Part shown: piece by piece, positions 6,909 to 14,699 of the stretch
Layout: every line of letters starts with the position of its first letter
Position numbering within the stretch: position 1 is the first letter of the stretch
Source: Hydrogenothermaceae bacterium
GTDB taxonomy: Bacteria > Aquificota > Aquificia > Aquificales > Hydrogenothermaceae
Length of the DNA stretch: 17,687 nucleotides
Reading direction: 5' to 3'
NCBI GenBank assembly: GCA_026985705.1
Contig: JALSPY010000031.1
Location: 1 to 17,687 of the forward strand
Position numbers and translations under genes: made by a program
The notes under the pieces: generated by a model
Told to the model about the DNA's origin: nothing
Seen by the model: only the letters and a program-made list of their open reading frames with translations
Database searches by the model: none

Positions 6909-7577
6909 CTACTTTAGTAAATCCCTAAAAAAATCAAGTTTTACACTTTGTATTAATTCTAACATATCTCTATTATAAACTTTTTCATATTTTAATGAGC
7001 TAACTTCTCCATGCCCCGGAATTATTTGGGTTTCATCAGGTAATAATAATAGCTTCTGTAAGCTTAAAGCTAAATCCTTTTCACTTCCACCGGGTAAATC
7101 TGTTCTACCAATACTACCTTTAAATATAGTGTCTCCTGTTATTAATATTTGATAATCATTATCATAAAAACATACACTTCCCGGAGAATGTCCCGGTGTT
7201 TCTATCACATAAAAGTTAAACCTACCAAACTTTATTGTAGAACCTTCTTTTAATGTTATATCTGGTTCTGGACAGTTTTCAGCTTTTAATAGCCTTTTAA
7301 AATTTGGAAACAGTTCATTGTCAAGTAAGAATTTATCCTTTTCATTCATATAGAAGGGTGTGTCAGGAAACTTTCTTTTTAGAAAACCTACCTGTCCAAT
7401 ATGGTCAATATGCCCATGGGTTGCTAATATACCTTTTAAATCATACCCTTTAATTTCTTCTTCTATTTTTTCTCCTTCAGCCCCCGGGTCAATCACTAAA
7501 ACTTCTTTACTTTCCTCATTAAAAATTAAAATACAATTCTCAAAGATTGGACCTGTGGTTATGATTTTTACAATCAT
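6909..7577 (-). CDS. Glyoxalase-II-like metallo-beta-lactamase hydrolase (tandem copy 2)
   Basis: A 222-residue paralogue of the next gene downstream. The metal ligands are complete: H54, H56, D58 and H59 in THGHIDH, H130 in TPGHSPGSVC, D149 in ITGDTIFKGSIGRTDL, and H189 in IPGHG. The C-terminal substrate-side tail differs from copy 1: VSSLKYEKVYNRD replaces the usual TTxGxEkxxNP pattern, so the two copies may have different substrates. The ATG has AAAGGAT seven bases upstream and lies 12 bases after the biotin carboxylase stop, so co-transcription and perhaps coupled translation are likely. The link to a biotin carboxylase has no obvious enzymatic reason. Confidence 0.83.
   Translation of the reverse strand: MIVKIITTGPIFENCILIFNEESKEVLVIDPGAEGEKIEEEIKGYDLKGILATHGHIDHIGQVGFLKRKFPDTPFYMNEKDKFLLDNELFPNFKRLLKAENCPEPDITLKEGSTIKFGRFNFYVIETPGHSPGSVCFYDNDYQILITGDTIFKGSIGRTDLPGGSEKDLALSLQKLLLLPDETQIIPGHGEVSSLKYEKVYNRDMLELIQSVKLDFFRDLLK
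7170..7199. repeat. Nucleotide repeat shared by the two tandem hydrolase genes, copy B
   Basis: Partner of the block at 6375-6404. The single difference is C/T at 7191, the third position of the Gly codon in TPGH read on the minus strand. Confidence 0.6.
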
Positions 7578-7589
7578 TTTTATATCCTT

Positions 7590-8960
7590 TTAGGTTTCTC
7601 TTAAGTAATTTTTATCAACTAAATTAGTTGTATAACTTCCATTTAAAAACTCTTCATCTTCCAAAATTTTCAAATGAAAATCTCTTAATGTTTTAACACC
7701 TTCTACAATAAATTCTTTCAAAGCTCTTTTTCCTCTTATGATAGCTTCCTCTCTATTTTCTCCGTAAACTATAAGCTTTGCTAGCAATGAATCGTAGTAT
7801 GGAGGAATTTCATAACCACAGTATATATGCGTATCTACTCTAACACCAAAACCTCCCGGTATATAAACTCTTTTTATTTTTCCAATATTCGGAACAAAAT
7901 TTTCTGGGTCTTCTGCATTTATTCTAAACTCTATAGCGTGGAATTTCTGTTTTATATCTTCCTGTTTTATTGTTAAAGGCTGTCCATCTGCTATCCTTAA
8001 CTGCCAAGAAACTATATCAATTCCTGTTATAATCTCTGTTATAGGATGTTCAACTTGTATTCTTCCATTCATCTCTATAAAGTAGAAATTTTTATTTTCA
8101 TCAACTATAAATTCTACGGTCCCAGCTCCTACAAAATCTACTTCCTTAGCAAATCTTACAGCAGCTTTTCCCATTTCTTCCCTAATATCATCTGTAAGGA
8201 ATGGAGAAGGAGCTTCCTCTATTATCTTCTGGTGTCTTCTCTGTATAGAACATTCTCTCTCCCCAAGATGGATAATATTTCCATACTTATCGGCTAGTAT
8301 CTGTATCTCTATATGTTTTGGATTTTTTATATACTTTTCTAAATAAACTGTTGGGTCTCCAAAATTGCCTTCTGCTTCCCTTTCAGCTATAGGTAAAAGT
8401 TTTATTAACTCTCTTTCATTATTTACTATTCTCATCCCTCTACCGCCACCACCTGCAGAAGCCTTAATTAGAAGTGGATAACCTATTTTTCTTGCATTTT
8501 GTATAGCATCATCTAAGTCTTTAACAGGTGGACTTCCCGGTATTACCGGGACATTAGCCCTTATAGCAGCCTCTCTAGCTTTTGCCTTATCACCAACAAT
8601 CTCCAAAGTTTTAGAGGAAGGTCCTACAAATGTAATATTACTTCTTTCACATAAAGCTGCAAAAGTTGGATTTTCGGCTAAAAAACCATAACCGGGATAA
8701 ACTGCATCAGCTAAAGAAACTTCCACTGCTGACAGTATAGAGGGAATATTTAAATAACTTTCCTTTGGATTTGCACCACCTACACATATTGAAAAATCAG
8801 CAAGGTCTTTATGGATACTATTTTTATCTCCCTCTGAATATATGGCTATACTTTCTCCACCTAATTCTCTTATGGCTCTTATAGCCCTTACTGCTATTTC
8901 TCCCCTGTTGGCAACTAAAATCCTCTTTATATTTCTCAGCTGTGGATTTCTTTTTTCCAA
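7590..8960 (-). CDS. accC: Biotin carboxylase subunit (AccC/PycA type)
   Basis: A 456-residue ATP-grasp biotin carboxylase, which uses ATP and bicarbonate to carboxylate biotin on a carrier protein. Seen in order: N-terminal ILVANRGEIAVRAIRA (14-29), YPGYGFLAEN (88-97), VGDKAKAREAA, the glycine-rich ATP loop KASAGGGGRGM (166-176), the HIEIQ and GERECSIQRRHQK signatures, E283, then FIEMNGRIQVEHPITE with E296, N298 and R300, and FRINAEDP with R346. Most relatives have MNTR, whereas here it is MNGR. No biotin carrier or carboxyltransferase gene is adjacent, so it could serve acetyl-CoA, pyruvate or 2-oxoglutarate carboxylase. The start is TTG at 8960, with AAGGGG six bases upstream. The N-terminus is about ten residues longer than E. 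coli AccC. Confidence 0.88.
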   Translation of the reverse strand: MEKRNPQLRNIKRILVANRGEIAVRAIRAIRELGGESIAIYSEGDKNSIHKDLADFSICVGGANPKESYLNIPSILSAVEVSLADAVYPGYGFLAENPTFAALCERSNITFVGPSSKTLEIVGDKAKAREAAIRANVPVIPGSPPVKDLDDAIQNARKIGYPLLIKASAGGGGRGMRIVNNERELIKLLPIAEREAEGNFGDPTVYLEKYIKNPKHIEIQILADKYGNIIHLGERECSIQRRHQKIIEEAPSPFLTDDIREEMGKAAVRFAKEVDFVGAGTVEFIVDENKNFYFIEMNGRIQVEHPITEIITGIDIVSWQLRIADGQPLTIKQEDIKQKFHAIEFRINAEDPENFVPNIGKIKRVYIPGGFGVRVDTHIYCGYEIPPYYDSLLAKLIVYGENREEAIIRGKRALKEFIVEGVKTLRDFHLKILEDEEFLNGSYTTNLVDKNYLRET

Positions 8961-8976
8961 ATTTAACCCCTTAAAG

Positions 8977-9006
8977 TTGAAAATTTTGGGAAATCGGAAA
9001 TATATT
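8977..9006 (+). promoter_or_regulatory. Candidate sigma-70 promoter for the pentapeptide membrane protein
   Basis: TTGAAA at 8977-8982 and TATATT at 9001-9006 are separated by 18 bases in the divergent spacer between accC and the 9097 gene. Transcription would start near 9013, leaving a leader of about 84 bases. On the other strand a TATAAT (9004-9009) overlaps this -10 and could serve accC, but its -35 is poor. Confidence 0.45.
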
Positions 9007-9019
9007 ATAAAGTTTAAAA

Positions 9020-9037
9020 TTATCTTTTAAAAGATAA
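9020..9037. promoter_or_regulatory. 18-base perfect palindrome in the divergent spacer
   Basis: TTATCTTTTAAAAGATAA reads the same on both strands. It lies just downstream of the plus-strand promoter candidate and over the -35 area of the possible minus-strand promoter, so it is well placed as an operator for both genes. A second palindrome, GATTAAATTTAATC, lies at 9069-9082, before the ribosome binding site. In AT-rich DNA such palindromes can arise by chance. Confidence 0.35.
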
Positions 9038-9096
9038 AATATTAAAGAAAAAATTAGATTAAAATAGAGATTAAATTTAATCGAAAAAGGTAAAAA

Positions 9097-11268
9097 ATGA
9101 CTGTAAGAATTCCTAAAAAAGATAATCAAAATGAAAAAACTACCGTTCTAATAGGCATAGAAAAAGAAATAAAAAATAAAGATAATGAGGAAGAAAATTT
9201 AGACCCAAAGGTTTTAAAGGAAAAGCAAGAATTAAAAAATTTAAAGGAAAAACTAACTTATTATATAATTGGTTTATTTATATATAAATTCTTCTCTATA
9301 TCTATATATTTATCCTTAGCTTTAAAAACTTTTTTAATTTCTGATGTTGATATTCTTAATAAATTTAAGAAAATAAAATTTTTAACAAATTTAAATGTTC
9401 TTAATTTTTTTCTCATTGAGATAGTTATTATTTTTATAATTCATTTTATAAATTTACTTATTCTTCATAATTTTTTTCAAAGAGCTATAGAAAATAAATC
9501 TAAAATTCAAAAGTTTGGAGAAAACTCTATAGTAAAAAGATTTACAGAATTTTTAGAGAGAAATGATACTTTCAAGTTTTTTGTTTATCTTCTAAATGTT
9601 TTTTTACCACTTCTGATTATGGTATATATATTCTTTAAATCTGGGAAATTCCACAATATAACATTCTACTTTATAAACTCTTTTATGATAGCTATAACTA
9701 CACTTGCTATAGTTATATTTCTTTACAGAAATATGGAAACTTTTGATTTTGGTAGAAAGTTAGATATTTTAATATGGGCATTTTTATATATAGTTTTCTC
9801 TATTTTTATTTTACATGCATATTTTATATACTTTTCTTTAAAATTTGATATAACAAATGAAATAACATATATTATATTTATAGTTTTATTTGTTATTTTA
9901 ATTCTTCTCTTAATTTTTATGAAATTAATACTAAAAAAGTATCCTTCAATCCTAAATTTAGGAGCAATTTTTCTACCTACTATAGTTCTTTTTTTCTCTA
10001 TACTGGTAAGTGTTATAAATGTAATTTTTGTAATTTTTGATAACAAACCTCAAGATATTAGAGTTTTAAGTTATTTAATTCCTAAAATAGAGATTTATGG
10101 AGATGAGTTTAATAAAATTTATTCTGAAAACAGTATAGATATATATATAAGAAATGTAGGAAGCAATATGTATATATCTTTTAAAGATTTAGATGAAAAT
10201 GATAAATTAAACTTTTCTCTAAAAAACTTAACTAAATATATCTTTCCAAAAGGTAATATAAATTATAGTGAGGATAAAAAAACTTTAGATACTTTAAATA
10301 AAATAGCCACTCTGTTATTTTTCAAAGAAGAAAACTTAAAATTTGATAAATTAGTTAATATATATGCCGAGTTATCAACATTTTATAAGTCAAAGTTAGA
10401 CTTTAGCCATTTAGAGTATTCTATATTTAACTATTCCACTTTTATAGATAATTCAATCAAAAATGCTGTTTTAAAGGGTATAGATTTAAGATACTCAATA
10501 ATAAAAGATGTTGATTTTTCAAACAGTGATTTGTCAGGAGCTGATTTTTCTTTTTCAATTTTAGTTAATCCCAAATTTATTAATACTAATCTAAAATCTG
10601 CAAATTTTTCATATGCAGTTTTGATAAATCCAATCTTTATAGATGATGATAAAGGTAAAGCTTACATAGAGGAAAGTAATTGGGAAAATGCTATTATTAT
10701 TTTCCCTAAAATCTGTAAAAAATTTAAGAGTAAAAGTAATAAAAACTTAGATGGGAAAAATAATGAAAACTCTGAGATTGTATGCTTAGACTTTAAGCAA
10801 ACTAGGAACATAGAAAGTGCATTAGTAATTCTTAATTCTAAAAATATTGATAAAAAATATCTTGTTCGTTTTAGCTACCTAAATAGTCTATCTGACTGGT
10901 ATAAAAAATTAAAAAGAATATTAAAAAAGAATGAAAAAAATGAAAAATATAAGTTGACTGCCATTTATTTCTTGTATGTGTTAAATCTATTAAAAGATAA
11001 TACACAAACAAAGATATTATTAGATACTCCTTATCCTAGAAATATATACTATTCAAGTGAAATAATTCTCAAGGATTTTCAAACACTTCTTATGAAGAAA
11101 AATATAATAAGAAGAGAATTAGAAAAAAAAATATTTCCATCAATTTTTAATATAGACTTGAAAAATTTTTCTTTAAACGAAAAACAGAAAAGGGGAATAA
11201 TAGTCCTTTTGACTGTAATTATAATGTCTGTTGCAATTTGTTCTTTCTGTAGAAAAGCTAAATTTTAA
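9097..11268 (+). CDS. Multi-pass membrane protein with pentapeptide repeats, function unknown
   Basis: A 723-residue protein I cannot assign to a named family. A charged cytoplasmic N-terminus (1-52) is followed by about seven hydrophobic segments near 53-80, 100-125, 160-181, 187-210, 222-247, 255-278 and 285-314. Then comes a soluble region (315-435). Residues 439-514 form 16 consecutive pentapeptide repeats with a hydrophobic residue every five positions (L439, F444, F449, I454 through L509 and F514), for example FSNSD LSGAD FSFSI. These predict about four coils of right-handed beta helix. A lysine-rich helical region follows, and a final membrane segment at about 699-717 ends in a short CSFCRKAKF tail. 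Phe, Ile and Lys content is high. It is transcribed alone, divergent from accC and ending at a hairpin terminator. Confidence 0.75.
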   Translation: MTVRIPKKDNQNEKTTVLIGIEKEIKNKDNEEENLDPKVLKEKQELKNLKEKLTYYIIGLFIYKFFSISIYLSLALKTFLISDVDILNKFKKIKFLTNLNVLNFFLIEIVIIFIIHFINLLILHNFFQRAIENKSKIQKFGENSIVKRFTEFLERNDTFKFFVYLLNVFLPLLIMVYIFFKSGKFHNITFYFINSFMIAITTLAIVIFLYRNMETFDFGRKLDILIWAFLYIVFSIFILHAYFIYFSLKFDITNEITYIIFIVLFVILILLLIFMKLILKKYPSILNLGAIFLPTIVLFFSILVSVINVIFVIFDNKPQDIRVLSYLIPKIEIYGDEFNKIYSENSIDIYIRNVGSNMYISFKDLDENDKLNFSLKNLTKYIFPKGNINYSEDKKTLDTLNKIATLLFFKEENLKFDKLVNIYAELSTFYKSKLDFSHLEYSIFNYSTFIDNSIKNAVLKGIDLRYSIIKDVDFSNSDLSGADFSFSILVNPKFINTNLKSANFSYAVLINPIFIDDDKGKAYIEESNWENAIIIFPKICKKFKSKSNKNLDGKNNENSEIVCLDFKQTRNIESALVILNSKNIDKKYLVRFSYLNSLSDWYKKLKRILKKNEKNEKYKLTAIYFLYVLNLLKDNTQTKILLDTPYPRNIYYSSEIILKDFQTLLMKKNIIRRELEKKIFPSIFNIDLKNFSLNEKQKRGIIVLLTVIIMSVAICSFCRKAKF

Positions 11269-11276
11269 GATTAAAA

Positions 11277-11296
11277 GCCCCCGAAAGTGTGGGGGC
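11277..11296 (-). terminator. Hairpin terminator between the membrane protein gene and glnA
   Basis: GCCCCC (11277-11282) and GGGGGC (11291-11296) form a six-pair, all-GC stem around an eight-base loop. Read on the minus strand it starts 10 bases after the glnA stop and is followed by CTTTTAATCTT, so it best serves glnA. On the plus strand the T run (TTTTT) comes seven bases later, so it may also stop the 9097 gene. It is the only GC-rich hairpin in the window. Confidence 0.7.
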
Positions 11297-11306
11297 AAAC
11301 TGATTT

Positions 11307-12734
11307 TTATATATCGTAGTATAACTCAAACTCTTTAGGGTGAGGAACCAATCTTATTGCGTCAACTTCTTCCTGTTTAGTTTCAATCCACATGTTGATA
11401 AAGTCTTCATCCATTACACCACCTTTGAGTAGGAAGTCCATATCTTCTTTTAATGCATCAATAGCTTCCTGTAAAGATGCAGGCATAGAAGGAACATTTG
11501 CTAACTCCTCTGGTGGCAAAGAGTAAATATCTTTGTCTAATGGCTCTCCCGGATGAATTTTGTTTTCAATTCCATCTATAGCTGCCATTAATAAAGCTAC
11601 AAATGCTAAATATGGGTTAGATGATGCATCTGGAAATCTACACTCTATTCTTTTAGCCTTTGGAGATTGGGAGCCCATAGGTATTCTTATAGCCGCTGAC
11701 CTGTTTCTTGCAGAGTAAGCTAATTTTACAGGAGCTTCAAATCCGGGAACTAATCTATGGTAAGAGTTAGTAGTTGGGTTTGTAAATGCCGCTATAGCTT
11801 TTCCATGCTTTATAATACCACCTATAGCATATAAAGCTATCTCAGATAAACCTGCGTATTGGTCTCCTGCAAACTGGTTTTCTCCATCTTTCCATATTGA
11901 GAAGTGAGTGTGCATTCCTGAACCGTTATCACCTGCTATAGGTTTAGGTAAGAATGTTACAAATTTTCCGTGTCTATATCCAACATTTTTTAATACATAC
12001 TTGTATTTTAAAACATTATCACCTGTAGTAATTAAATCAGAAAATCTAAAGTTTATTTCTCCCTGTCCAGCTGTTCCAACTTCATGGTGTTCCCTTTCAA
12101 CAGTTATTCCAACTTCTTCAAGTGTTTTTACCATTTCCATTCTGATAGATGCCATTTTATCTAATGGAGGTGTAGGAAAGTATCCTCTTTTGTAAGGAGT
12201 TTTGTATCCTAGGTTAGGCATTTCTTCTCTACCAGTGTTCCACCAACCTTCTACACTGTCAATCTCATAGTAAGCTATGTTTGGACCATTCATAAATTTA
12301 ACATCGTCAAATATAAAGAATTCTGCTTCTGGTCCAAAGTAAGCTATATCTCCAATTCCTGTTGATTTTAAGAATTCAATAGCCTTTTTAGCAATCTGTC
12401 TAGGGTCTCTGTTGTAAGGTTCTTTGGTTATAGGGTCAACAACATCACAAACTAAAGATATTGTAGGTTCTTCTATAAATGGGTCTATAAATGCAGATTT
12501 AGGGTCAGGGATTAATAGCATATCAGACTCATTTATTCCCTTCCAACCTCTTATTGATGAGCCGTCAAATGGAACTCCATCTTCAAAAGTTTCTTTTGAG
12601 AATTCATGAGCTGGAACTGTTAAATGTTGCCACTGTCCGAATGGGTCAGAAAATTTTAAATCAACAAAGGCTATTCCTTTCTCAGAAATAACTCTCATTA
12701 CATCGTCAGGTGTTTGACATTGTATCATTGCCAT
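11307..12734 (-). CDS. glnA: Glutamine synthetase, type I
   Basis: GlnA makes glutamine from glutamate, ammonia and ATP as a dodecamer. The 475-residue protein has the GSI signatures: FDGSSIRGW (56-64), the metal-site PEAEFF (135-140), NGSGMHTHFS (270-279), NPTTNSYHRLVPGFEAP (319-335) and RNRSAAIRIP. KDIYSLP (401-407) aligns with the E. coli adenylylation segment around Tyr397, so Y404 is a candidate target of GlnE. I chose ATG 12734, eight bases after AAAGGAGG. The frame also allows a TTG at 12740, but that leaves only about two bases from the site. It lies 47 bases downstream of glnB, and the pair is presumably co-transcribed and under nitrogen control. Confidence 0.96.
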   Translation of the reverse strand: MAMIQCQTPDDVMRVISEKGIAFVDLKFSDPFGQWQHLTVPAHEFSKETFEDGVPFDGSSIRGWKGINESDMLLIPDPKSAFIDPFIEEPTISLVCDVVDPITKEPYNRDPRQIAKKAIEFLKSTGIGDIAYFGPEAEFFIFDDVKFMNGPNIAYYEIDSVEGWWNTGREEMPNLGYKTPYKRGYFPTPPLDKMASIRMEMVKTLEEVGITVEREHHEVGTAGQGEINFRFSDLITTGDNVLKYKYVLKNVGYRHGKFVTFLPKPIAGDNGSGMHTHFSIWKDGENQFAGDQYAGLSEIALYAIGGIIKHGKAIAAFTNPTTNSYHRLVPGFEAPVKLAYSARNRSAAIRIPMGSQSPKAKRIECRFPDASSNPYLAFVALLMAAIDGIENKIHPGEPLDKDIYSLPPEELANVPSMPASLQEAIDALKEDMDFLLKGGVMDEDFINMWIETKQEEVDAIRLVPHPKEFELYYDI

Positions 12735-12781
12735 CTGCAAAACCTCCTTTTAGATATATTTAAAATAACAAAATTGTAATC

Positions 12782-13120
12782 TTATATAGCTTCTATACCT
12801 CTTTCACCTGTTCTTATTCTTACTGCATCATCAACCGGAATAATAAATATTTTACCATCTCCAATTCTTCCAGTTCTTGCCGCATTTACTATAGCATCTA
12901 TAGCTTTTTCTACCATACTATCATCAACAACTATCTCTATTTTAACCTTAGGTAAGAAATCAATTACATATTCAGCCCCTCTGTAAAGTTCTGTATGACC
13001 TTTTTGTCTTCCAAAACCTTTTGCTTCCCAAACTGTCATTCCATAAATTCCTATATTTGCTAAAGCATCTTTCACTTCATCTAGTTTGAATGGTTTTATT
13101 ATAGCTTCTATTTTTTTCAT
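12782..13120 (-). CDS. glnB: PII nitrogen regulatory protein
   Basis: A 112-residue PII signal protein that senses ATP/ADP and 2-oxoglutarate as a trimer and adjusts nitrogen enzymes. The start MKKIEAIIKPFKLDEVKDAL and the T-loop GRQKGHTELYRGAEYVIDFLPK (38-59, given as landmarks) are typical. Y51 is the possible uridylylation site and Y46 is also present. The C-terminal signature TGRIGDGKIFI (83-93) includes K90, and R101 and R103 are the usual nucleotide-phosphate contacts. Its place directly upstream of glnA favours GlnB over the ammonium-transporter partner GlnK. The ATG has AGGAGGA upstream. No -24/-12 sigma-54 promoter is visible in the leader. Confidence 0.95.
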   Translation of the reverse strand: MKKIEAIIKPFKLDEVKDALANIGIYGMTVWEAKGFGRQKGHTELYRGAEYVIDFLPKVKIEIVVDDSMVEKAIDAIVNAARTGRIGDGKIFIIPVDDAVRIRTGERGIEAI

Positions 13121-13394
13121 ATATTCTTCCTCCTCTTGTAAAAAAAGAAAGATATTATTTTCTATTTCCTAAAATATTTATTTATTTTAACAAAATTTAT
13201 TTTTCTTTTAAATAAAGTTATCTTTTATTAGAAATTAATGGATTTTCATTTAACATTTAATAGATTTTGTTATATAATAAGTATTCTAGGTTCATAATAA
13301 ATTTCAAATTTGTTATAATTTACAAAAATGTTATTACAAAATTGTAAGGATAACTAATAACTTTTCTAATAATTCATTTAAAATTCATTTAAAA
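13121..13394. other. AT-rich spacer upstream of glnB
   Basis: This 274-base stretch must hold the glnB promoter (read leftward) and the end of the dedA transcript. A weak candidate promoter on the minus strand is TTGAAA at 13302-13307 with AATACT at 13280-13285 (spacing 16). Also seen are an inverted repeat TTACAA-AA-TTGTAA near 13334-13347, TTATCTTTTA at 13218-13227, and an 11-base tandem duplication ATTCATTTAAA at 13372-13393, right after the dedA stop. I see no gene, no sigma-54 site and no GC-rich hairpin. Confidence 0.5.
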
Positions 13395-13964
13395 TTACCT
13401 AAATTTTAGTTTTTTCTTTATAAATGGATAGATAAATATTAAAGTGATTACTGTTATAACTAAGATTATAAATATGAAATAGTATTCCTTTACCTTTCCA
13501 AACATTATCTCTGCAGTATGGCCAAAGAAATATCCTAAGGCAAGATATAAGATTGCCCATACCAGTAAAGAGATAAGATTGAATACTGTAAATCTAACTA
13601 TCCCTATTCCAGAAGCTCCCATTAGCATTATAGGAGCCATTCTCATACCGTATAAAAATCTAATAATAAAGATTGAATATACCCCATATTTGTTTAATAA
13701 TTCTTTTGCCTTTTGAAAACTCTTTTGTGTGTATTTGTTTTCTTCTAGAAATTTCCTCCCTTTCCATTTACCTATAAAAAAATATAAGATTTCGTGAATA
13801 AATGCTCCAAGAATTGCAAAAACTAAAGACAATACGGGATTTAATAGTTTCAATTTTATAAAAATTCCAACAACTATTAAAAAAATTTCACCCTCTAAAA
13901 ATGTTCCTATAAAAACAGCTATATATCCGTAATTTTGAAAAAATAGCTCTACATTCTCTATCAG
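13395..13964 (-). CDS. DedA-family membrane protein with a non-canonical start codon
   Basis: DedA/VTT proteins recycle polyprenyl-phosphate or phospholipid carriers across the inner membrane. The conserved N-terminus is encoded upstream of the first standard start: codons from 13964 read LIENVELFFQNYGYIAVFIG then TFLEGE, the family's acidic re-entrant motif, then a GAFIHEILYFFIGKWKG segment. RFLYGMRMAP (102-111) carries the conserved arginines, and hydrophobic segments follow at 125-147 and 161-181. Starting at CTG 13964 gives 189 residues, close to the usual 200. No ATG, GTG or TTG exists in frame between the hisA stop and this region, but AAGGGGGA sits eight bases before the CTG. A TTG at 13853 would give only 152 residues and lose the FLEGE motif. 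It follows hisA by 15 bases. Confidence 0.8.
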   Translation of the reverse strand: MIENVELFFQNYGYIAVFIGTFLEGEIFLIVVGIFIKLKLLNPVLSLVFAILGAFIHEILYFFIGKWKGRKFLEENKYTQKSFQKAKELLNKYGVYSIFIIRFLYGMRMAPIMLMGASGIGIVRFTVFNLISLLVWAILYLALGYFFGHTAEIMFGKVKEYYFIFIILVITVITLIFIYPFIKKKLKFR

Positions 13965-13979
13965 CCTGAAATCCCCCTT

Positions 13980-14699
13980 TTAAAGATTTTCAAAGTCTAT
14001 CTTTTTTTCGTAAAGGGCTTTTCCTACAACCACCCCATAAATACCATAATCCTTTAACTGATATAGAGCTTTTATATCCTCCAGTGAGCTTACTCCCCCA
14101 GAAGCTATAACTGGCTTTTCTAAATTTTCAGCAAGTTTTTTTGTTGTTTCAATATTTACCCCTGTTAAAGCACCATCTCTGTTTATATCTGTATATAGAT
14201 ATCCCCATATGTTATACTTTTGATATTTTTTTGCAAACTCTAAAGGAGTGTATTCTGTTTTTTCAACCCAACCTTTTATAGCAACTTTCCCATCTTTGGC
14301 ATCTATTCCTAAAACAACTTTGTTTGGAAATTTCTCAACTATTTTCATAAACTCTCTTTCATTCTGATATGCTAAACTTCCTATAACAACTCTATCAACA
14401 CCTAACTTAAACATCGTTTCAACTGCTTCAAAATTTCTTAAACCACCTCCAAACTCAACAGGAATAGAAATACTATTTACTATCTTCTCTACAATTTTAT
14501 AGTTTTTAGGTTTTCCTTCAAAAGCTCCATCTAAATCAACAATGTGTAAATATTTGGCTCCCTTTTTTTCCCATGATTTTGCTGTTAGCACTGGGTCTTC
14601 ACTGTAAACCTTGGCTGAATTTTTTTCCCCTTTGTAAAGTCTAACTGCCTTTCCATCCTGTAAATCTATAGCCGGTATTATAAAATCCTTAATTCCCAT
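13980..14699 (-). CDS. hisA: ProFAR isomerase (histidine synthesis)
   Basis: HisA isomerises ProFAR to PRFAR in histidine biosynthesis. The 239-residue (beta/alpha)8 barrel shows IIPAIDLQDGKAVRLYKG at the start with catalytic Asp D12, HIVDLDGAF (52-60), the phosphate-binding EFGGGLRN (82-89), VVIGS, GIDAKDG (131-137), YTDINRDGALTG with D171 (169-180), and the second phosphate site ASGGVSSLED. HisA rather than HisF is indicated by the DLQDGKAVRL start and the YTDI..DG motif. The ATG at 14699 overlaps the end of the methyltransferase gene by 11 bases, and GGGGA lies upstream inside that gene. No other his gene is in the window. Its TAA is in the same frame as the dedA codons. Confidence 0.94.
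   Translation of the reverse strand: MGIKDFIIPAIDLQDGKAVRLYKGEKNSAKVYSEDPVLTAKSWEKKGAKYLHIVDLDGAFEGKPKNYKIVEKIVNSISIPVEFGGGLRNFEAVETMFKLGVDRVVIGSLAYQNEREFMKIVEKFPNKVVLGIDAKDGKVAIKGWVEKTEYTPLEFAKKYQKYNIWGYLYTDINRDGALTGVNIETTKKLAENLEKPVIASGGVSSLEDIKALYQLKDYGIYGVVVGKALYEKKIDFENL

Noticed and set aside
9723..10046. 107-codon minus-strand frame inside the membrane protein gene
   Set aside because: It is antisense to a long real frame, and such frames are expected opposite Ile/Phe/Lys-rich coding sequence.
11307..12740. TTG start for glnA at 12740
   Set aside because: It would sit only about two bases after AAAGGAGG. ATG 12734 has ideal spacing of eight.
13372..13393. 11-base tandem repeat after dedA as a mobile-element or CRISPR remnant
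   Set aside because: There are only two copies with no spacer and simple AT-rich composition; replication slippage explains it.
13121..13394. Sigma-54 promoter upstream of glnB
   Set aside because: I looked on the minus strand for the GG-N10-GC type -24/-12 pattern expected of nitrogen genes and found none.
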